Assembly: GCF_025148785.1 (NCBI RefSeq)
Contig: NZ_CP102271.1
Location: forward strand, 1,273,569 to 1,337,568
Reading direction: 5' to 3'
Length of the DNA stretch: 64,000 bases
From: Catenibacterium mitsuokai
Lineage (GTDB): Bacteria > Bacillota_I > Bacilli_A > Erysipelotrichales > Coprobacillaceae
Positions 54,346 through 62,601 of this stretch are shown in pieces; position 1 is the stretch's first letter; each line of letters opens with the position of its first letter. Below the pieces are notes generated by a model. It did not search any database, was not told where the DNA came from, and saw only the letters and a list, made by a program, of their open reading frames with translations. A program made the translations under genes and the position numbers.

Positions 54346-54948
54346 ATGGATCTAGAGTTACAGAAAGAGATGTTTGCTGATCATATCGCAACTCTCAAGG
54401 ATTATGGTGATATCAAGGTTCTTGATTTCCAGAAGCCTGAAAGCAACTACTACAGAATCAGATTCATATTTGAAGATGACCATGACAGAGTGCATATCTC
54501 TGGTGATCTTGGCGAGCTGATTGCCTATAGCTATGCCGGCCTAAATTTTAGAAACTTCATAGATTGGTGCCGTCGAGATTCTATCTTTTTCAAGCTTAAG
54601 GTGAAATGCAGTAGTCATCCTCTCTACACATATGATAGAGAACTTGCTGAAAAACAGCTTCTTCAAAAGACAAAGGATAACTATACGCTCGATAGAATTG
54701 CTGATTACTTCGATGTATGTGAACCTGAAGATGCAGTCAAGCCTTTTATAGAAAAGGTTTTGGATGGTTTCAGTGATACAGAAGGCATCTGTGAGATAGG
54801 AGAAAGAACACTTTTGAATATAGATTATTCAGCCTTTGACCCTATTGATGAAATCGGATTAGAAGAAGGCCCTGATGTTTTTGATGTCTATCTTATGGCT
54901 TTCAAATTGGCATATAGACAGCTGCAGGAGAAGGGAGTGGTGAAGTGA
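54346..54948 (+). CDS. Uncharacterised element protein, 200 aa
   Basis: An acidic soluble protein; central text FEDDHDRVHISGDLGELIAY. No family recognised. It overlaps the next gene by four bases (ATGA). Confidence 0.65.
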   Translation: MDLELQKEMFADHIATLKDYGDIKVLDFQKPESNYYRIRFIFEDDHDRVHISGDLGELIAYSYAGLNFRNFIDWCRRDSIFFKLKVKCSSHPLYTYDRELAEKQLLQKTKDNYTLDRIADYFDVCEPEDAVKPFIEKVLDGFSDTEGICEIGERTLLNIDYSAFDPIDEIGLEEGPDVFDVYLMAFKLAYRQLQEKGVVK

Positions 54949-55223
54949 TGCATAAAGTATCTCATGCTCCAATGGAGATGATGCATAAGAAGGTGGTAAG
55001 AGATATCACCAAGGCGATTGATCATACATATTATGGTGCATCAATAGAAGATGTCTCTTACTCAGAAGAGATTATTGATGATATGGATATCATTTCTACT
55101 ATTCATATAAATGGTGCTAATGGTTCACACTTTAAGGCTCAGGAAAAAAATCTTCCTGAGTATGAGATGCTTGAGTGGATCATGCATCAGTTTTTAAGAT
55201 TTCTAAGGGAGGAGTCACTATGA
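54945..55223 (+). CDS. Uncharacterised element protein, 92 aa
   Basis: Starts inside the previous stop codon and overlaps the next start. Slightly acidic with histidine-rich N terminus (MMHKVSHAPMEMMHKK). No family recognised. Confidence 0.6.
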   Translation: MMHKVSHAPMEMMHKKVVRDITKAIDHTYYGASIEDVSYSEEIIDDMDIISTIHINGANGSHFKAQEKNLPEYEMLEWIMHQFLRFLREESL

Positions 55224-55372
55224 TGGCAGAAATTGATACAGCAATATTGATAGGCAGCATCAGTGATATAAGCGAGTTGGAGTATTTAAAGGATATCATT
55301 GATGCAAGAATAAAATATCTAAAAGAAGGCACTGTCAGAGCAGTAGTGAGCGCTGCACTGGAGGAGGAATAG
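55220..55372 (+). CDS. Small helical element protein, 50 aa
   Basis: Start 55220 within the previous stop (ATGATG), preceded by GGGAGGAG. Helical (ISDISELEYLKDIIDARI) and acidic. No family recognised. Confidence 0.55.
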   Translation: MMAEIDTAILIGSISDISELEYLKDIIDARIKYLKEGTVRAVVSAALEEE

Positions 55373-55375
55373 ACA

Positions 55376-55543
55376 ATGGATGTATTTGGATTATTAATAT
55401 CGATATTCCTTGCACTCATTACCAGTATCAACATTATTGGTATATTAGCAAGTTTCAACGCAATCAGAAAATATCAAGAATCATTAGATATTCTTCACGA
55501 ATGCGAGGATATCCTGTCTATCTTGGAAAAATATAGAAAATAG
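55376..55543 (+). CDS. Single-helix membrane protein, 55 aa
   Basis: MDVFGLLISIFLALITSINI is the membrane segment, followed by a charged helix (AIRKYQESLDILHECEDIL). GGAGGAATAG precedes the ATG, three bases after the previous stop. Confidence 0.6.
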   Translation: MDVFGLLISIFLALITSINIIGILASFNAIRKYQESLDILHECEDILSILEKYRK

Positions 55544-55570
55544 GGGTGATGAACTCTGACTGCTGAACAG

Positions 55571-56416
55571 ATGGAAGCGGTCTTAAGTGAATTTCTGAAT
55601 GAGATGAAGTATGAAGAAAAGGCCCCCAATACTGTAAAGCAGTACAGAAGGGCATGTACTAATTTCTTGTCCTCTATTGAAGATAAGAACAAGGAAGTTA
55701 AAAAGGATGATGTGATGGCTTATAAGAGCAAGATGCTTGATGAATATAAGCCATCCACTATTAATGTTTCTATTATCTGCATAAACAAGTTTTTACGCTA
55801 CTGTGAGACGGAATCATTGGAGAGGGGACAACGCTCAAGGATGGAAGTAAAAACCATCAGAGAACAGCGTGTATCATCTCTTGAGGATGTACTGGAACCG
55901 GGTGAACTTAAAAGACTTTTAAAGTATTCAAGAAGGCTTGGATATGATGACATATATCTTATTATCAAGATTTTTGCATATACAGGAATAAGATGTCAGG
56001 AGCTGAAGGATTTCACTGCAGAGAATATGAAGCACACTATTATCAGAACCAATTCGAAAGGAAAGGTTCGAGAAATCATTTTAAGAGATGATCTGAAGAA
56101 AGAGATTAACCAGTACATGAAGAGACATGGAATTACTGGTGGTTATGTATTCAGGAATGATGATAATGATGGATTGATTCCTTATCAGACTATATACAGA
56201 AAGCTTCAGAAGGTTGCTGGAGCCGCGAAGGTCAATAAGAGGAAGGTTCATCCTCATTCCTTCAGACATCTGTTTGGCATAGTGTTCATGCAGCAGGGCG
56301 GTAATATAGACGAGCTTGCTGATATCTATGGACACTCATCACTGGAAACTACACGTATTTATCTGCGCACTACTGCGAAGATGAAAAAGGAGAAAATGAG
56401 CAGACTGAAGTACTAA
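55571..56416 (+). CDS. Tyrosine recombinase (XerC/D-like), second
   Basis: A 281-residue recombinase. SAM-like core-binding domain (about 1-85), catalytic Arg in YTGIRCQELKDF, HPHSFRHLFG (HxxR), GHSSLETTRIY with the Tyr nucleophile. ATG 55571 lacks a good ribosome site; a CTG start at 55556 behind AGGGGTGATG would be better placed. It resembles phage XerCD-like enzymes that resolve multimers. All catalytic residues are present. Confidence 0.9.
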   Translation: MEAVLSEFLNEMKYEEKAPNTVKQYRRACTNFLSSIEDKNKEVKKDDVMAYKSKMLDEYKPSTINVSIICINKFLRYCETESLERGQRSRMEVKTIREQRVSSLEDVLEPGELKRLLKYSRRLGYDDIYLIIKIFAYTGIRCQELKDFTAENMKHTIIRTNSKGKVREIILRDDLKKEINQYMKRHGITGGYVFRNDDNDGLIPYQTIYRKLQKVAGAAKVNKRKVHPHSFRHLFGIVFMQQGGNIDELADIYGHSSLETTRIYLRTTAKMKKEKMSRLKY

Positions 56417-56601
56417 AAATACTGCTCAAAACGCTTTAAAATACTCCAAAAACACTCCAAAAGTATTGTTTCAAAAATATCGTAAAAAACATTGATGTAT
56501 ACTACATATTTTCAAGAAATCGGAGTGAGAGATAACATAGGGTTATCTTACACGCATTTTATACGTTCTGAAGGTCCGACAGAAGCCCTCAGAACTACAT
56601 A
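56417..56601. other. Non-coding region before the initiator gene
   Basis: Contains AT-rich runs of CTCCAAAA-like words, a dyad GATAAC-N5-GTTATC (56531-56547) and a hairpin with GTTCTGA/TCAGAAC arms (56565-56595). Together with the repeats that follow, it looks like a regulatory or replication region. Confidence 0.5.
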
Positions 56602-56660
56602 CTAGATTACCTACATTCTAGATTAAAAGCACATTCTAGATTATCTACAGTTCTAGTCAA
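56602..56660 (+). repeat. Four CTAGATTA direct repeats
   Basis: CTAG(ATTA) occurs at 56602, 56618, 56636 and 56653, with periods of 16-18 bases; the first three share CTAGATTA and the intervening CTACA(T/G)T or GCACATT. The array ends about 35 bases before the initiator gene. Candidate operator or iteron set. Confidence 0.65.
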
Positions 56661-56693
56661 TTCTGTCAGATTCTGAATGAAAGGATGACTGTT

Positions 56694-57476
56694 ATGGGTT
56701 GGATTGGAATAAACAGGGATATCATCAACTCCAACATATACAAGGATCATGGAGCAATGAGAGTCCTGCTTCATCTATTACTCACTGTCAACTACTCAGC
56801 CGTCGAATGGCAGTCAATCACAATTGACAGAGGTGAGACAGTCACATCACTTAAAAGACTTTCTGAAGAGCTTGGAATGTCCAAAAATACTCTTCTTAAA
56901 TCATTATCAGCCCTTGAGTTTTCAGGGGAGATAGCCAAAAAAACCACGAACAAATATACACTCATAAGAGTAGTCAACTACGACTACTGGACACACATGT
57001 TTGTATCAGATTCGGAAAATAACAAAAATAGCGGTTCAAAAAATGAACCACAAGGAAATGATTGCGGTTCAAAAAATGAACCGTTGATGTTCAAAAATTG
57101 CACCACTGCGGTTCAAAAAATGAACCGTTGCGGTTCAAAAATTGAACACAATATAACAAAATACAAGAATAATACAAAAAAACAAAAACACTCTCAGGAT
57201 GCGGAGCATCCTTGTGAGAGTGAAATGTGTGATTTTCTGAAATCTAAGGGTTTTGGTGAAGAAGTAGCAAAAGCAGCATTTCTTTCCTGTGATGCATTTG
57301 GTTTTGAAAAAATCGGTAACTGGAAAGCTTTCTGCCTGAAGGTTGCTAGAACAAAGCAGGCAGACATCAAACCTTTGCCTACCAAACCGAAGAGAAAGAA
57401 AGAGCACAGACAGGTGACTGAGGAAGACAAGGCAGAGTTAAAAAAGTTGATGGAAGACCTAGGAGGAAATTTATGA
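56694..57476 (+). CDS. Replication initiator-like protein (phage replisome organizer type)
   Basis: A 260-residue protein. The N-terminal 90 residues form a winged helix (IGINRDIINSNIYKDHGAM, RLSEELGMSKNTLLKSLSAL) as in phage replisome organizers and DnaD-like proteins. A polar Asn/Lys-rich linker follows (about 105-165), then a small domain (CDFLKSKGFGEEVAKAAFLS) and a basic C terminus. The DNA for the linker carries an array of palindromic repeats (57031-57147), like the origin inside lambda O. Start 56694 has AAAGGA at eight bases. Confidence 0.8.
   Translation: MGWIGINRDIINSNIYKDHGAMRVLLHLLLTVNYSAVEWQSITIDRGETVTSLKRLSEELGMSKNTLLKSLSALEFSGEIAKKTTNKYTLIRVVNYDYWTHMFVSDSENNKNSGSKNEPQGNDCGSKNEPLMFKNCTTAVQKMNRCGSKIEHNITKYKNNTKKQKHSQDAEHPCESEMCDFLKSKGFGEEVAKAAFLSCDAFGFEKIGNWKAFCLKVARTKQADIKPLPTKPKRKKEHRQVTEEDKAELKKLMEDLGGNL
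57031..57147. repeat. Palindromic iterons inside the initiator gene
   Basis: The unit GCGGTTCAAAAAATGAACC occurs at 57031, 57064, 57108 and 57130 (last one shortened), with a weaker copy at 57086. Spacings are 33, 22, 22 and 22 bases, all multiples of eleven. The copies are read in different frames (for example GSKNEP and AVQKMN), so the DNA repeat and not the protein is conserved. An AT-rich region follows at 57148-57190. Probable replication origin. Confidence 0.8.
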
Positions 57477-57712
57477 AATCACTCATAAACAGTCGGGATA
57501 AGAAAATGGATAGACCAGAAATGTTTGAAAATTTCATTGATGCATTATCAGCATCAGACGTATCGGGCAAGTTGAAAGTAATGCTGCTAAAAAAAGGGAT
57601 TGATATGATTCAATCTGCAGAATGCCTGCAGTATCTTCAGAGGCTTGATGATCTAGACAAGATGTGCATCTTGAATGTCGCAGAAGACAAGAAAAGGGGC
57701 GCCAGCGCATGA
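57473..57712 (+). CDS. Uncharacterised element protein, 79 aa
   Basis: A charged helical protein (FENFIDALSASDVSGKLKVM). It overlaps both neighbours by four bases (ATGA), so it is coupled to the initiator gene. GGAGGAAATTT precedes the ATG. Confidence 0.6.
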   Translation: MKSLINSRDKKMDRPEMFENFIDALSASDVSGKLKVMLLKKGIDMIQSAECLQYLQRLDDLDKMCILNVAEDKKRGASA

Positions 57713-58008
57713 TCAGCAATCTCAATTTTGACAATCTAAGCGCAAATACAAATACAGTTCTTGGACTGATCATTGACCAGTGCGTAGACAGAAGAGTGCC
57801 TCACTGTACTTTCTCAATGACGGCACTAAGAGATAAAACTAAATTCTCAAAACAAAGGATTCAGATGAGTCTCAAGCAGCTTGAGGACCTTGGATATATC
57901 AATATTTCTAGAGTTCCGATGGGTGGGTACAGATACTACCTGGATGGCGAATCAATCGCTATCTATACAAATGAAGTTGAAAAGTATTCAGGCAGCACAC
58001 GCTTATAA
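57709..58008 (+). CDS. Winged-helix DNA-binding protein
   Basis: A 99-residue protein. Helix-turn-helix text MTALRDKTKFSKQRIQMSLK then QLEDLGYINISRVPMGG and a wing with YRYYLDGE. It probably is a regulator or replication helper. Start 57709 lies in the previous stop; a longer frame upstream is not supported. Confidence 0.7.
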   Translation: MISNLNFDNLSANTNTVLGLIIDQCVDRRVPHCTFSMTALRDKTKFSKQRIQMSLKQLEDLGYINISRVPMGGYRYYLDGESIAIYTNEVEKYSGSTRL

Positions 58009-58116
58009 TTGATTAAAAAATAACAATAGTCTCAAGCAAAGTGACTTTGTTCGATATTTTACATGCACATCTCATGCGTGCAGCTGCTTTGGATAAATAT
58101 TAATCAGGAGGAAAAC

Positions 58117-58239
58117 ATGGAAAAGGAAACAGCAATAGAGTGTCTTGATAGGATAATCGACAGACTGAGTGATGATCAGTTCGGATATCTTATCGGCGCA
58201 ATCGGATATTTAAAGGATTACATCAATTCTAAGGAATAA
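58117..58239 (+). CDS. 40-residue element protein
   Basis: MEKETAIECLDRIIDRLSDD followed by QFGYLIGAIGYLKDYI. A strong CAGGAGG site precedes the ATG. Helical; no family recognised. It is bordered downstream by an inverted repeat. Confidence 0.55.
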   Translation: MEKETAIECLDRIIDRLSDDQFGYLIGAIGYLKDYINSKE

Positions 58240-58242
58240 ATA

Positions 58243-58335
58243 CTACGGCATCATGGTCTTTTTAAGCTTATAACATTTAGAAAGAGTACTTTCTTTATAC
58301 TTCAGAATGATCCTCGCATGATCATGGTGCCGTAG
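58243..58335 (+). repeat. Inverted repeat (16-bp arms, 61-nt loop)
   Basis: CTACGGCATCATGG-type arms at 58243-58258 and 58320-58335 pair in 14 of 16 positions. No T-run follows. The layout is like 53642-53776. From 58340 to 58520 there is no gene, but a further weak dyad with GTAGAAAGAA and TTCTTTCTAC. Confidence 0.65.
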
Positions 58336-58527
58336 CGATTTCTATTACATGCAATTTGAAAACAAACCAAACAGTGCTTCATGATTTCACGACTTCGTGA
58401 GAACACACCACATCTCTCTCTAATTTTGCTAAAGAAATCATGTGCACTGGGAAGGTAGAAAGAAGGAATTGAAAATCAATTCGACAGAGTAAAGGAATTC
58501 TTTCTACTCTTCTAGAAAGGAGGAGCA

Positions 58528-58584
58528 ATGAATTATCTGGTATTGATATTCATATTATTCATTGCGGTATATGCATCATTATGA
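58528..58584 (+). CDS. 18-residue hydrophobic peptide
   Basis: MNYLVLIFILFIAVYASL, almost wholly hydrophobic, with an AAAGGAGGAG site and a stop that overlaps the next start by ATGA. It may be a tiny membrane peptide or a leader that couples translation of the next gene. Confidence 0.5.
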   Translation: MNYLVLIFILFIAVYASL

Positions 58585-58856
58585 GCAAAAAAAAATATAC
58601 AAAATTGAAATACGATGGCTTTCAAAGCTATCTGAAGATAGAAGAAAGACTTTTTGATGGATGGCACTGGCAGTTTGAATTTGAGAACGGATGGGTAGTC
58701 AGTGTAATCAAGCACAGATACTCATACGGAGGCAAGGATGACCTGTTTGAAACCATGCAGTATAAAAAACAGGGATTTTGTGAAGGTGAAGTACTTGGTG
58801 GTATGAGCAATAATGAAGTGCTAAAGCTTCTAAGAATAACAAAAGATTTAAGATAG
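58581..58856 (+). CDS. Uncharacterised element protein, 91 aa
   Basis: A basic and aromatic-rich protein (RLFDGWHWQFEFENGWVVSV). It is coupled by ATGA to the tiny upstream frame. No family recognised. Confidence 0.6.
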   Translation: MSKKKYTKLKYDGFQSYLKIEERLFDGWHWQFEFENGWVVSVIKHRYSYGGKDDLFETMQYKKQGFCEGEVLGGMSNNEVLKLLRITKDLR

Positions 58857-58869
58857 GAGAAATAAAACT

Positions 58870-59112
58870 ATGGGGAATCATTTAAGAACATGCAGATATA
58901 ATGATGAAAACTATCTTTTTCATTGTTTTGAATATCGTTCAAGCATAGTTCAGCCATCAATTGCAGTTGGTGGACATCCAGGAGAACAGGTAAGTAGACT
59001 ATTCGCTCTAATCGAAGATGAAAAAGGCAATATCTTCAGAGTAGATCCTACAGCAATTGTTTTTACTGATAATGAATTTAGAAATTATTTTTTTCCGGAG
59101 CCAAAGAAATGA
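58870..59112 (+). CDS. Uncharacterised element protein, 80 aa
   Basis: Beta-rich small protein (VSRLFALIEDEKGNIFRVDP). AGGAGAAAT precedes the ATG, and the stop overlaps the HNH gene start by ATGA. Confidence 0.6.
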   Translation: MGNHLRTCRYNDENYLFHCFEYRSSIVQPSIAVGGHPGEQVSRLFALIEDEKGNIFRVDPTAIVFTDNEFRNYFFPEPKK

Positions 59113-59783
59113 AACAGGAACAGATATGGAAGTTCTGGAAAAACGGCAGAAGAGAAGGGACTTTTTTTGAAGTCTCCAACACAGGCCATGTCTTAAAGCA
59201 TTATAAAAATGGAACGACTAATATGTGCAGCCCATTCTTAAGAAAGCCACAGATAAGAATGGGCCATTCTCCAATACTTTATGTAAAAGTCGATAACAAA
59301 GATATGAATCTAGCTAGAATCGTATATGAGGTATGGCATGGGCCAATCTATAAAGACTGCAGAATCATCCATAAGGACGGCAACTACAAGAATAATCATC
59401 AGGCAAATCTTCTGATGGTAACAAATGAAGAAGCAGGAAGGATAGGCGCTTTAAGGCAGAGAAAAGGCAAGCCTATCTATAATGCTGAGACAGGTGATAT
59501 ATACAGAAGTTCAAGAGATGCTGCACTTAAAACATATATATCACGTATGACGGCGCTTGAATATGTGAATGGCAAAGTGTTCAGTCCGTTAGTTCCAATG
59601 ATGTTCGAAGAGGATATGAGAAAAGTTGCTGCTGCATATAAAAAAGTCAGAAATAGAGGAAGTTTCAACAAAAAGAACAAATTCGAAGTAATTGCGAATG
59701 CTCTTACTCCTGAACAGTATGAAAGACTAATGAAAAATATTGAATTACTGTGTTGGGATGAAAAGGTAAAAAGATATTACTGA
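59109..59783 (+). CDS. HNH homing-type endonuclease
   Basis: A 224-residue protein. An NUMOD4-like N terminus (FFEVSNTGHVLKHYKNG) is followed by the HNH region (LARIVYEVWHGPIYKDCRII, then HKDGNYKNNHQANLLMVTN) with catalytic His and Asn residues, and a NUMOD1-like tail (GDIYRSSRDAALKTYI). Such enzymes are frequent in phages. ATGA coupling to the previous gene shows it is embedded in the operon and not a recent free insertion. Confidence 0.88.
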   Translation: MKQEQIWKFWKNGRREGTFFEVSNTGHVLKHYKNGTTNMCSPFLRKPQIRMGHSPILYVKVDNKDMNLARIVYEVWHGPIYKDCRIIHKDGNYKNNHQANLLMVTNEEAGRIGALRQRKGKPIYNAETGDIYRSSRDAALKTYISRMTALEYVNGKVFSPLVPMMFEEDMRKVAAAYKKVRNRGSFNKKNKFEVIANALTPEQYERLMKNIELLCWDEKVKRYY

Positions 59784-59799
59784 AGGAGGATGGATCTAG

Positions 59800-60438
59800 A
59801 TGAAGTATATAATTGACAATATCAACAGAATGGCTGGAAAGTATACTCCTCACCAGGTCTTTGCTGACTGGGTGGAGATGTCAGCATTATCAATTGCACA
59901 GAGTATCGAACCAGTTGAAGAACGTGAAGAAGCTTTCTTCAGTATCGCAAGAAAATACAGTGAAGATGATTTCTTTACACTTGGATGCATGCTAGGACGT
60001 CTTTCTTTTCTTCTGGAGAACGGCCTAGATGATTATCTAGGGAAGATCTACATGGAATTAAGCACCGGAAACAGTCATACAGGTCAGTTCTTCACTCCAT
60101 TTCATGTATGTGAGATGATGGCAGGCGTTGCGTTAGCTGACTATGATGGAGAAACTGAATATCTTAATGAGCCTTCTTCTGGTGGTGGAGCAAACATACT
60201 TGCATACGCAAAGGTAATGAAAGCAAAAGGGTATAACTATCAGCGACTATTGGAAGTAAAAGCACAGGACTTGGACTATAAGTGCGTATACATGACATAT
60301 GTGCAGCTTTCACTAGCAGGAGTGAATGCAGAGGTCGTTCAAGGAAACAGTCTTGAAGGGAAGCATAATGTAGTGCTGCATACACCTATGTATTTAATGA
60401 GAGGTGGTTTAAGTGTTAAAGGACGAAATAATCAATAG
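59800..60438 (+). CDS. DNA adenine methylase-like protein
   Basis: A 212-residue protein like the N-6 DNA methylases of phages. GQFFTPFHVCEMMA and NEPSSGGGANILAYAKVM form the SAM-binding part, followed by QDLDYKCVYMTYVQLSLAG. The catalytic (N/D)PP(Y/F) motif expected after VVQGNSL is replaced by VVLHTPMYL, so activity is doubtful. GGAGGATGG precedes the ATG. Confidence 0.78.
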   Translation: MKYIIDNINRMAGKYTPHQVFADWVEMSALSIAQSIEPVEEREEAFFSIARKYSEDDFFTLGCMLGRLSFLLENGLDDYLGKIYMELSTGNSHTGQFFTPFHVCEMMAGVALADYDGETEYLNEPSSGGGANILAYAKVMKAKGYNYQRLLEVKAQDLDYKCVYMTYVQLSLAGVNAEVVQGNSLEGKHNVVLHTPMYLMRGGLSVKGRNNQ

Positions 60439-61477
60439 AGTATTAAACTCTATGAAAATGCTGAATGGAGAGGAACTGACAATGCTGCGAGGGGTATTGC
60501 TTGTAGCACTTGATGGTGTCGAAGTAATCAGAACAAAAAATCAAATTTCGACAGAAGTATTAGATGACAATGAGCTTATCCAGAGATTTCTTATTCAGAA
60601 AAAAATTGACGGTTTATCAAAAAGAACCATTGATTACTATAGAGTAACACTTGAAAAATGGCTTCATTTCTACATCAAAAAAAGCGTTCTTGAGTGGACT
60701 AGAGATGATGTGAGAATGCACTTTGCAAGAAGAATGATTGATTATCCTGATGTTTCTAAAGTGACTATAAATAATGACAGGAGAAACTTCTCGTCTTTCT
60801 TCACATGGCTCATGGATGAAGGCTATTTGAGGAACGGCAATCCAATGAAAGCCATGAAGAAAATAAAAGTAGATAAAGTTATTAAGGAGCCAATTCCTGA
60901 TGATCAAATTGAAGTGATGCGTGACAAGCTTGCAGAAAAGAAGAGCGCCAATAAAATAGGCACAAGATTGTGGCTGAAAGCAGTGAGAGACCAGGCAATT
61001 TTTGAATTATTACTTACAACAGGATGTAGAATCGGAGAATTGACTACTGCTAAAATAAAGGATTTAGATTTAGAACGTAAAGAAATTAAGGTATTTGGTA
61101 AAGGTGCAAAAGAAAGAGTGTGCTATCTAAATACTTTAAGTGTACTCAGGATGCAGCAGTGGCTTGAAGCTAGAAAAGACATAGAGAATGAATATATATT
61201 CGTTTCTTGTGATAGTGCTAATGGAAAAAAAGGAAACCATGCAAGACTGCAAATAAGCGGCGTAGAAATAAATATCAGAAAACTCGGAAGAGAATGTGGC
61301 TTCGAAAATATACATCCTCATAGGTTCAGAAGAACTGCAGCAACTACCGCCTTAAGAAAAGGCATGCCAATAGAACAGGTACAGTTGATGTTAGGTCATG
61401 AACAGATTGATACAACAATGATCTACGCTAAGACTGACACTAAGAGTGTTAAATACTCACATGATAAATATATGTAA
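60413..61477 (+). CDS. Tyrosine recombinase, third
   Basis: A 354-residue XerC/D-like recombinase. A core-binding domain (about 45-150), catalytic Arg in TTGCRIGELTTA, HPHRFRRTAAT, GHEQIDTTMIYAK with the Tyr. It starts with GTG at 60413 behind GAGGTGG and overlaps the methylase gene by 26 bases. An internal recombinase inside the operon is unlike the edge integrase; DNA inversion, multimer resolution or a captured cassette integrase are possible. Confidence 0.92.
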   Translation: MLKDEIINRVLNSMKMLNGEELTMLRGVLLVALDGVEVIRTKNQISTEVLDDNELIQRFLIQKKIDGLSKRTIDYYRVTLEKWLHFYIKKSVLEWTRDDVRMHFARRMIDYPDVSKVTINNDRRNFSSFFTWLMDEGYLRNGNPMKAMKKIKVDKVIKEPIPDDQIEVMRDKLAEKKSANKIGTRLWLKAVRDQAIFELLLTTGCRIGELTTAKIKDLDLERKEIKVFGKGAKERVCYLNTLSVLRMQQWLEARKDIENEYIFVSCDSANGKKGNHARLQISGVEINIRKLGRECGFENIHPHRFRRTAATTALRKGMPIEQVQLMLGHEQIDTTMIYAKTDTKSVKYSHDKYM

Positions 61478-61491
61478 TGGAAGGTGATTAT

Positions 61492-61842
61492 ATGAGTTAC
61501 AGCATTGGTATTTATGTAAAGGTTGAAGGATGCAATAAATATGCAGAGATTGCATACCCTGATTATTCTTCTCCTACTTACAATCTAGGAAAGCTATTTA
61601 GAGCCTGTATGGATTGGAATTTTAAAAGTAGTGAATATTATAGATGTGATTATGTAATGGAACGTATAGATAAAGGAATTAAAGAAATAGCATATAATTC
61701 TGATGAATATACAGAATTGCTGCCCAGCAATGGCTGGGGAACAATGTCCAGTGCTCTAAATACGTTGGATTCCATCAGAGAATGTATTCTAGAACAGGCT
61801 GAAGATATTCCAGTTGATTGCATGTATATGAAATGGGAGTGA
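61492..61842 (+). CDS. Uncharacterised element protein, 116 aa
   Basis: Starts at 61492 behind GGAAGGTGATT. Text SIGIYVKVEGCNKYAEIAYP and LPSNGWGTMSSALNTL occurs in many phage proteins of Firmicutes without known function. Confidence 0.65.
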   Translation: MSYSIGIYVKVEGCNKYAEIAYPDYSSPTYNLGKLFRACMDWNFKSSEYYRCDYVMERIDKGIKEIAYNSDEYTELLPSNGWGTMSSALNTLDSIRECILEQAEDIPVDCMYMKWE

Positions 61843-61848
61843 TTGTGA

Positions 61849-62004
61849 ATGACATATAATGAAATTTTAAGAATGGTTAAGAATGCAGTGGATAATGAAT
61901 GGTACCGTGGAAATGATTATGAAAATTTAAAAAAGGTTATTCTTAGGTGTGCAACTGATATATATATTGAACAAATGAAAGCAGGAACACCTAAAGATGA
62001 TTAA
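61849..62004 (+). CDS. Uncharacterised element protein, 51 aa
   Basis: MTYNEILRMVKNAVDNEWYR, ends TPKDD. It overlaps the next start by eight bases. Short spacing from the previous stop supports expression. Confidence 0.5.
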   Translation: MTYNEILRMVKNAVDNEWYRGNDYENLKKVILRCATDIYIEQMKAGTPKDD

Positions 62005-62254
62005 GTTTTCAAATATAGAGTCACCATCTGTAGGAAGACTTCATGCCATTCAAAAATTAGGATTAGGTAAGACATTAGAAGAACATGAAAAGCGTGAGTT
62101 GTATAAAGAATACTTAGAAATAAATGAACGTTTGGAACGCCAGAGACTTATTGATTTCCTTACTTTAGGAAAAGAAGGAGCAATAAAAAAGAACCTAGGC
62201 AAATTGAATCTTATGATTGAGGAAATAAATCAAAAGGAGAGTTCAAAAAAATGA
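61997..62254 (+). CDS. Uncharacterised element protein, 85 aa
   Basis: Basic helical protein (HAIQKLGLGKTLEEHEKREL). It overlaps both neighbours, the latter by ATGA. No family recognised. Confidence 0.55.
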   Translation: MIKFSNIESPSVGRLHAIQKLGLGKTLEEHEKRELYKEYLEINERLERQRLIDFLTLGKEGAIKKNLGKLNLMIEEINQKESSKK

Positions 62255-62601
62255 TTAAACCAACACTTCAGAAACCTATCACAATAGGCAGCTTACAAAA
62301 ATATTCTATGGAATTAGAAGCATTAGTACATTCTCTTGAATATGAAAGAAGTGGGCTGATAAAGGCATACAATGAATTGGCTGATGAACTTGATAAAGTA
62401 AAAGAAGAAAATGAAGTCTTAAAAAGTGAAATAAGAGGAGACACTAGTTTACCTTTTAAATTAAAGCTAGATGATGCTTATGTTTTTTCTAGTCCGATTA
62501 CTTTTTATAACGATTCTGTAAAAGAATGTTCATCAAATTGTGAAGCATGTGAACGAAATTGTATGGAGGATCTAATAAAATGTATAAAAGACCAAAAATA
62601 G
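62251..62601 (+). CDS. Uncharacterised coiled-coil protein, 116 aa
   Basis: A central coiled coil (YNELADELDKVKEENEVLKS) and a C-terminal Cys cluster (CSSNCEACERNCMEDLIKC), possibly a metal site. Coupled by ATGA. The next gene starts within it at 62580. Confidence 0.55.
   Translation: MIKPTLQKPITIGSLQKYSMELEALVHSLEYERSGLIKAYNELADELDKVKEENEVLKSEIRGDTSLPFKLKLDDAYVFSSPITFYNDSVKECSSNCEACERNCMEDLIKCIKDQK

Noticed and set aside
56602-56660. Minimal CRISPR array
   Set aside because: The repeated word is only eight bases and the spacing 16-18 bases.
57031-57147. CRISPR-like array
   Set aside because: Units are palindromic and nearly contiguous with three-base spacers at most, lie inside a coding gene and have no cas genes nearby; iterons explain them better.
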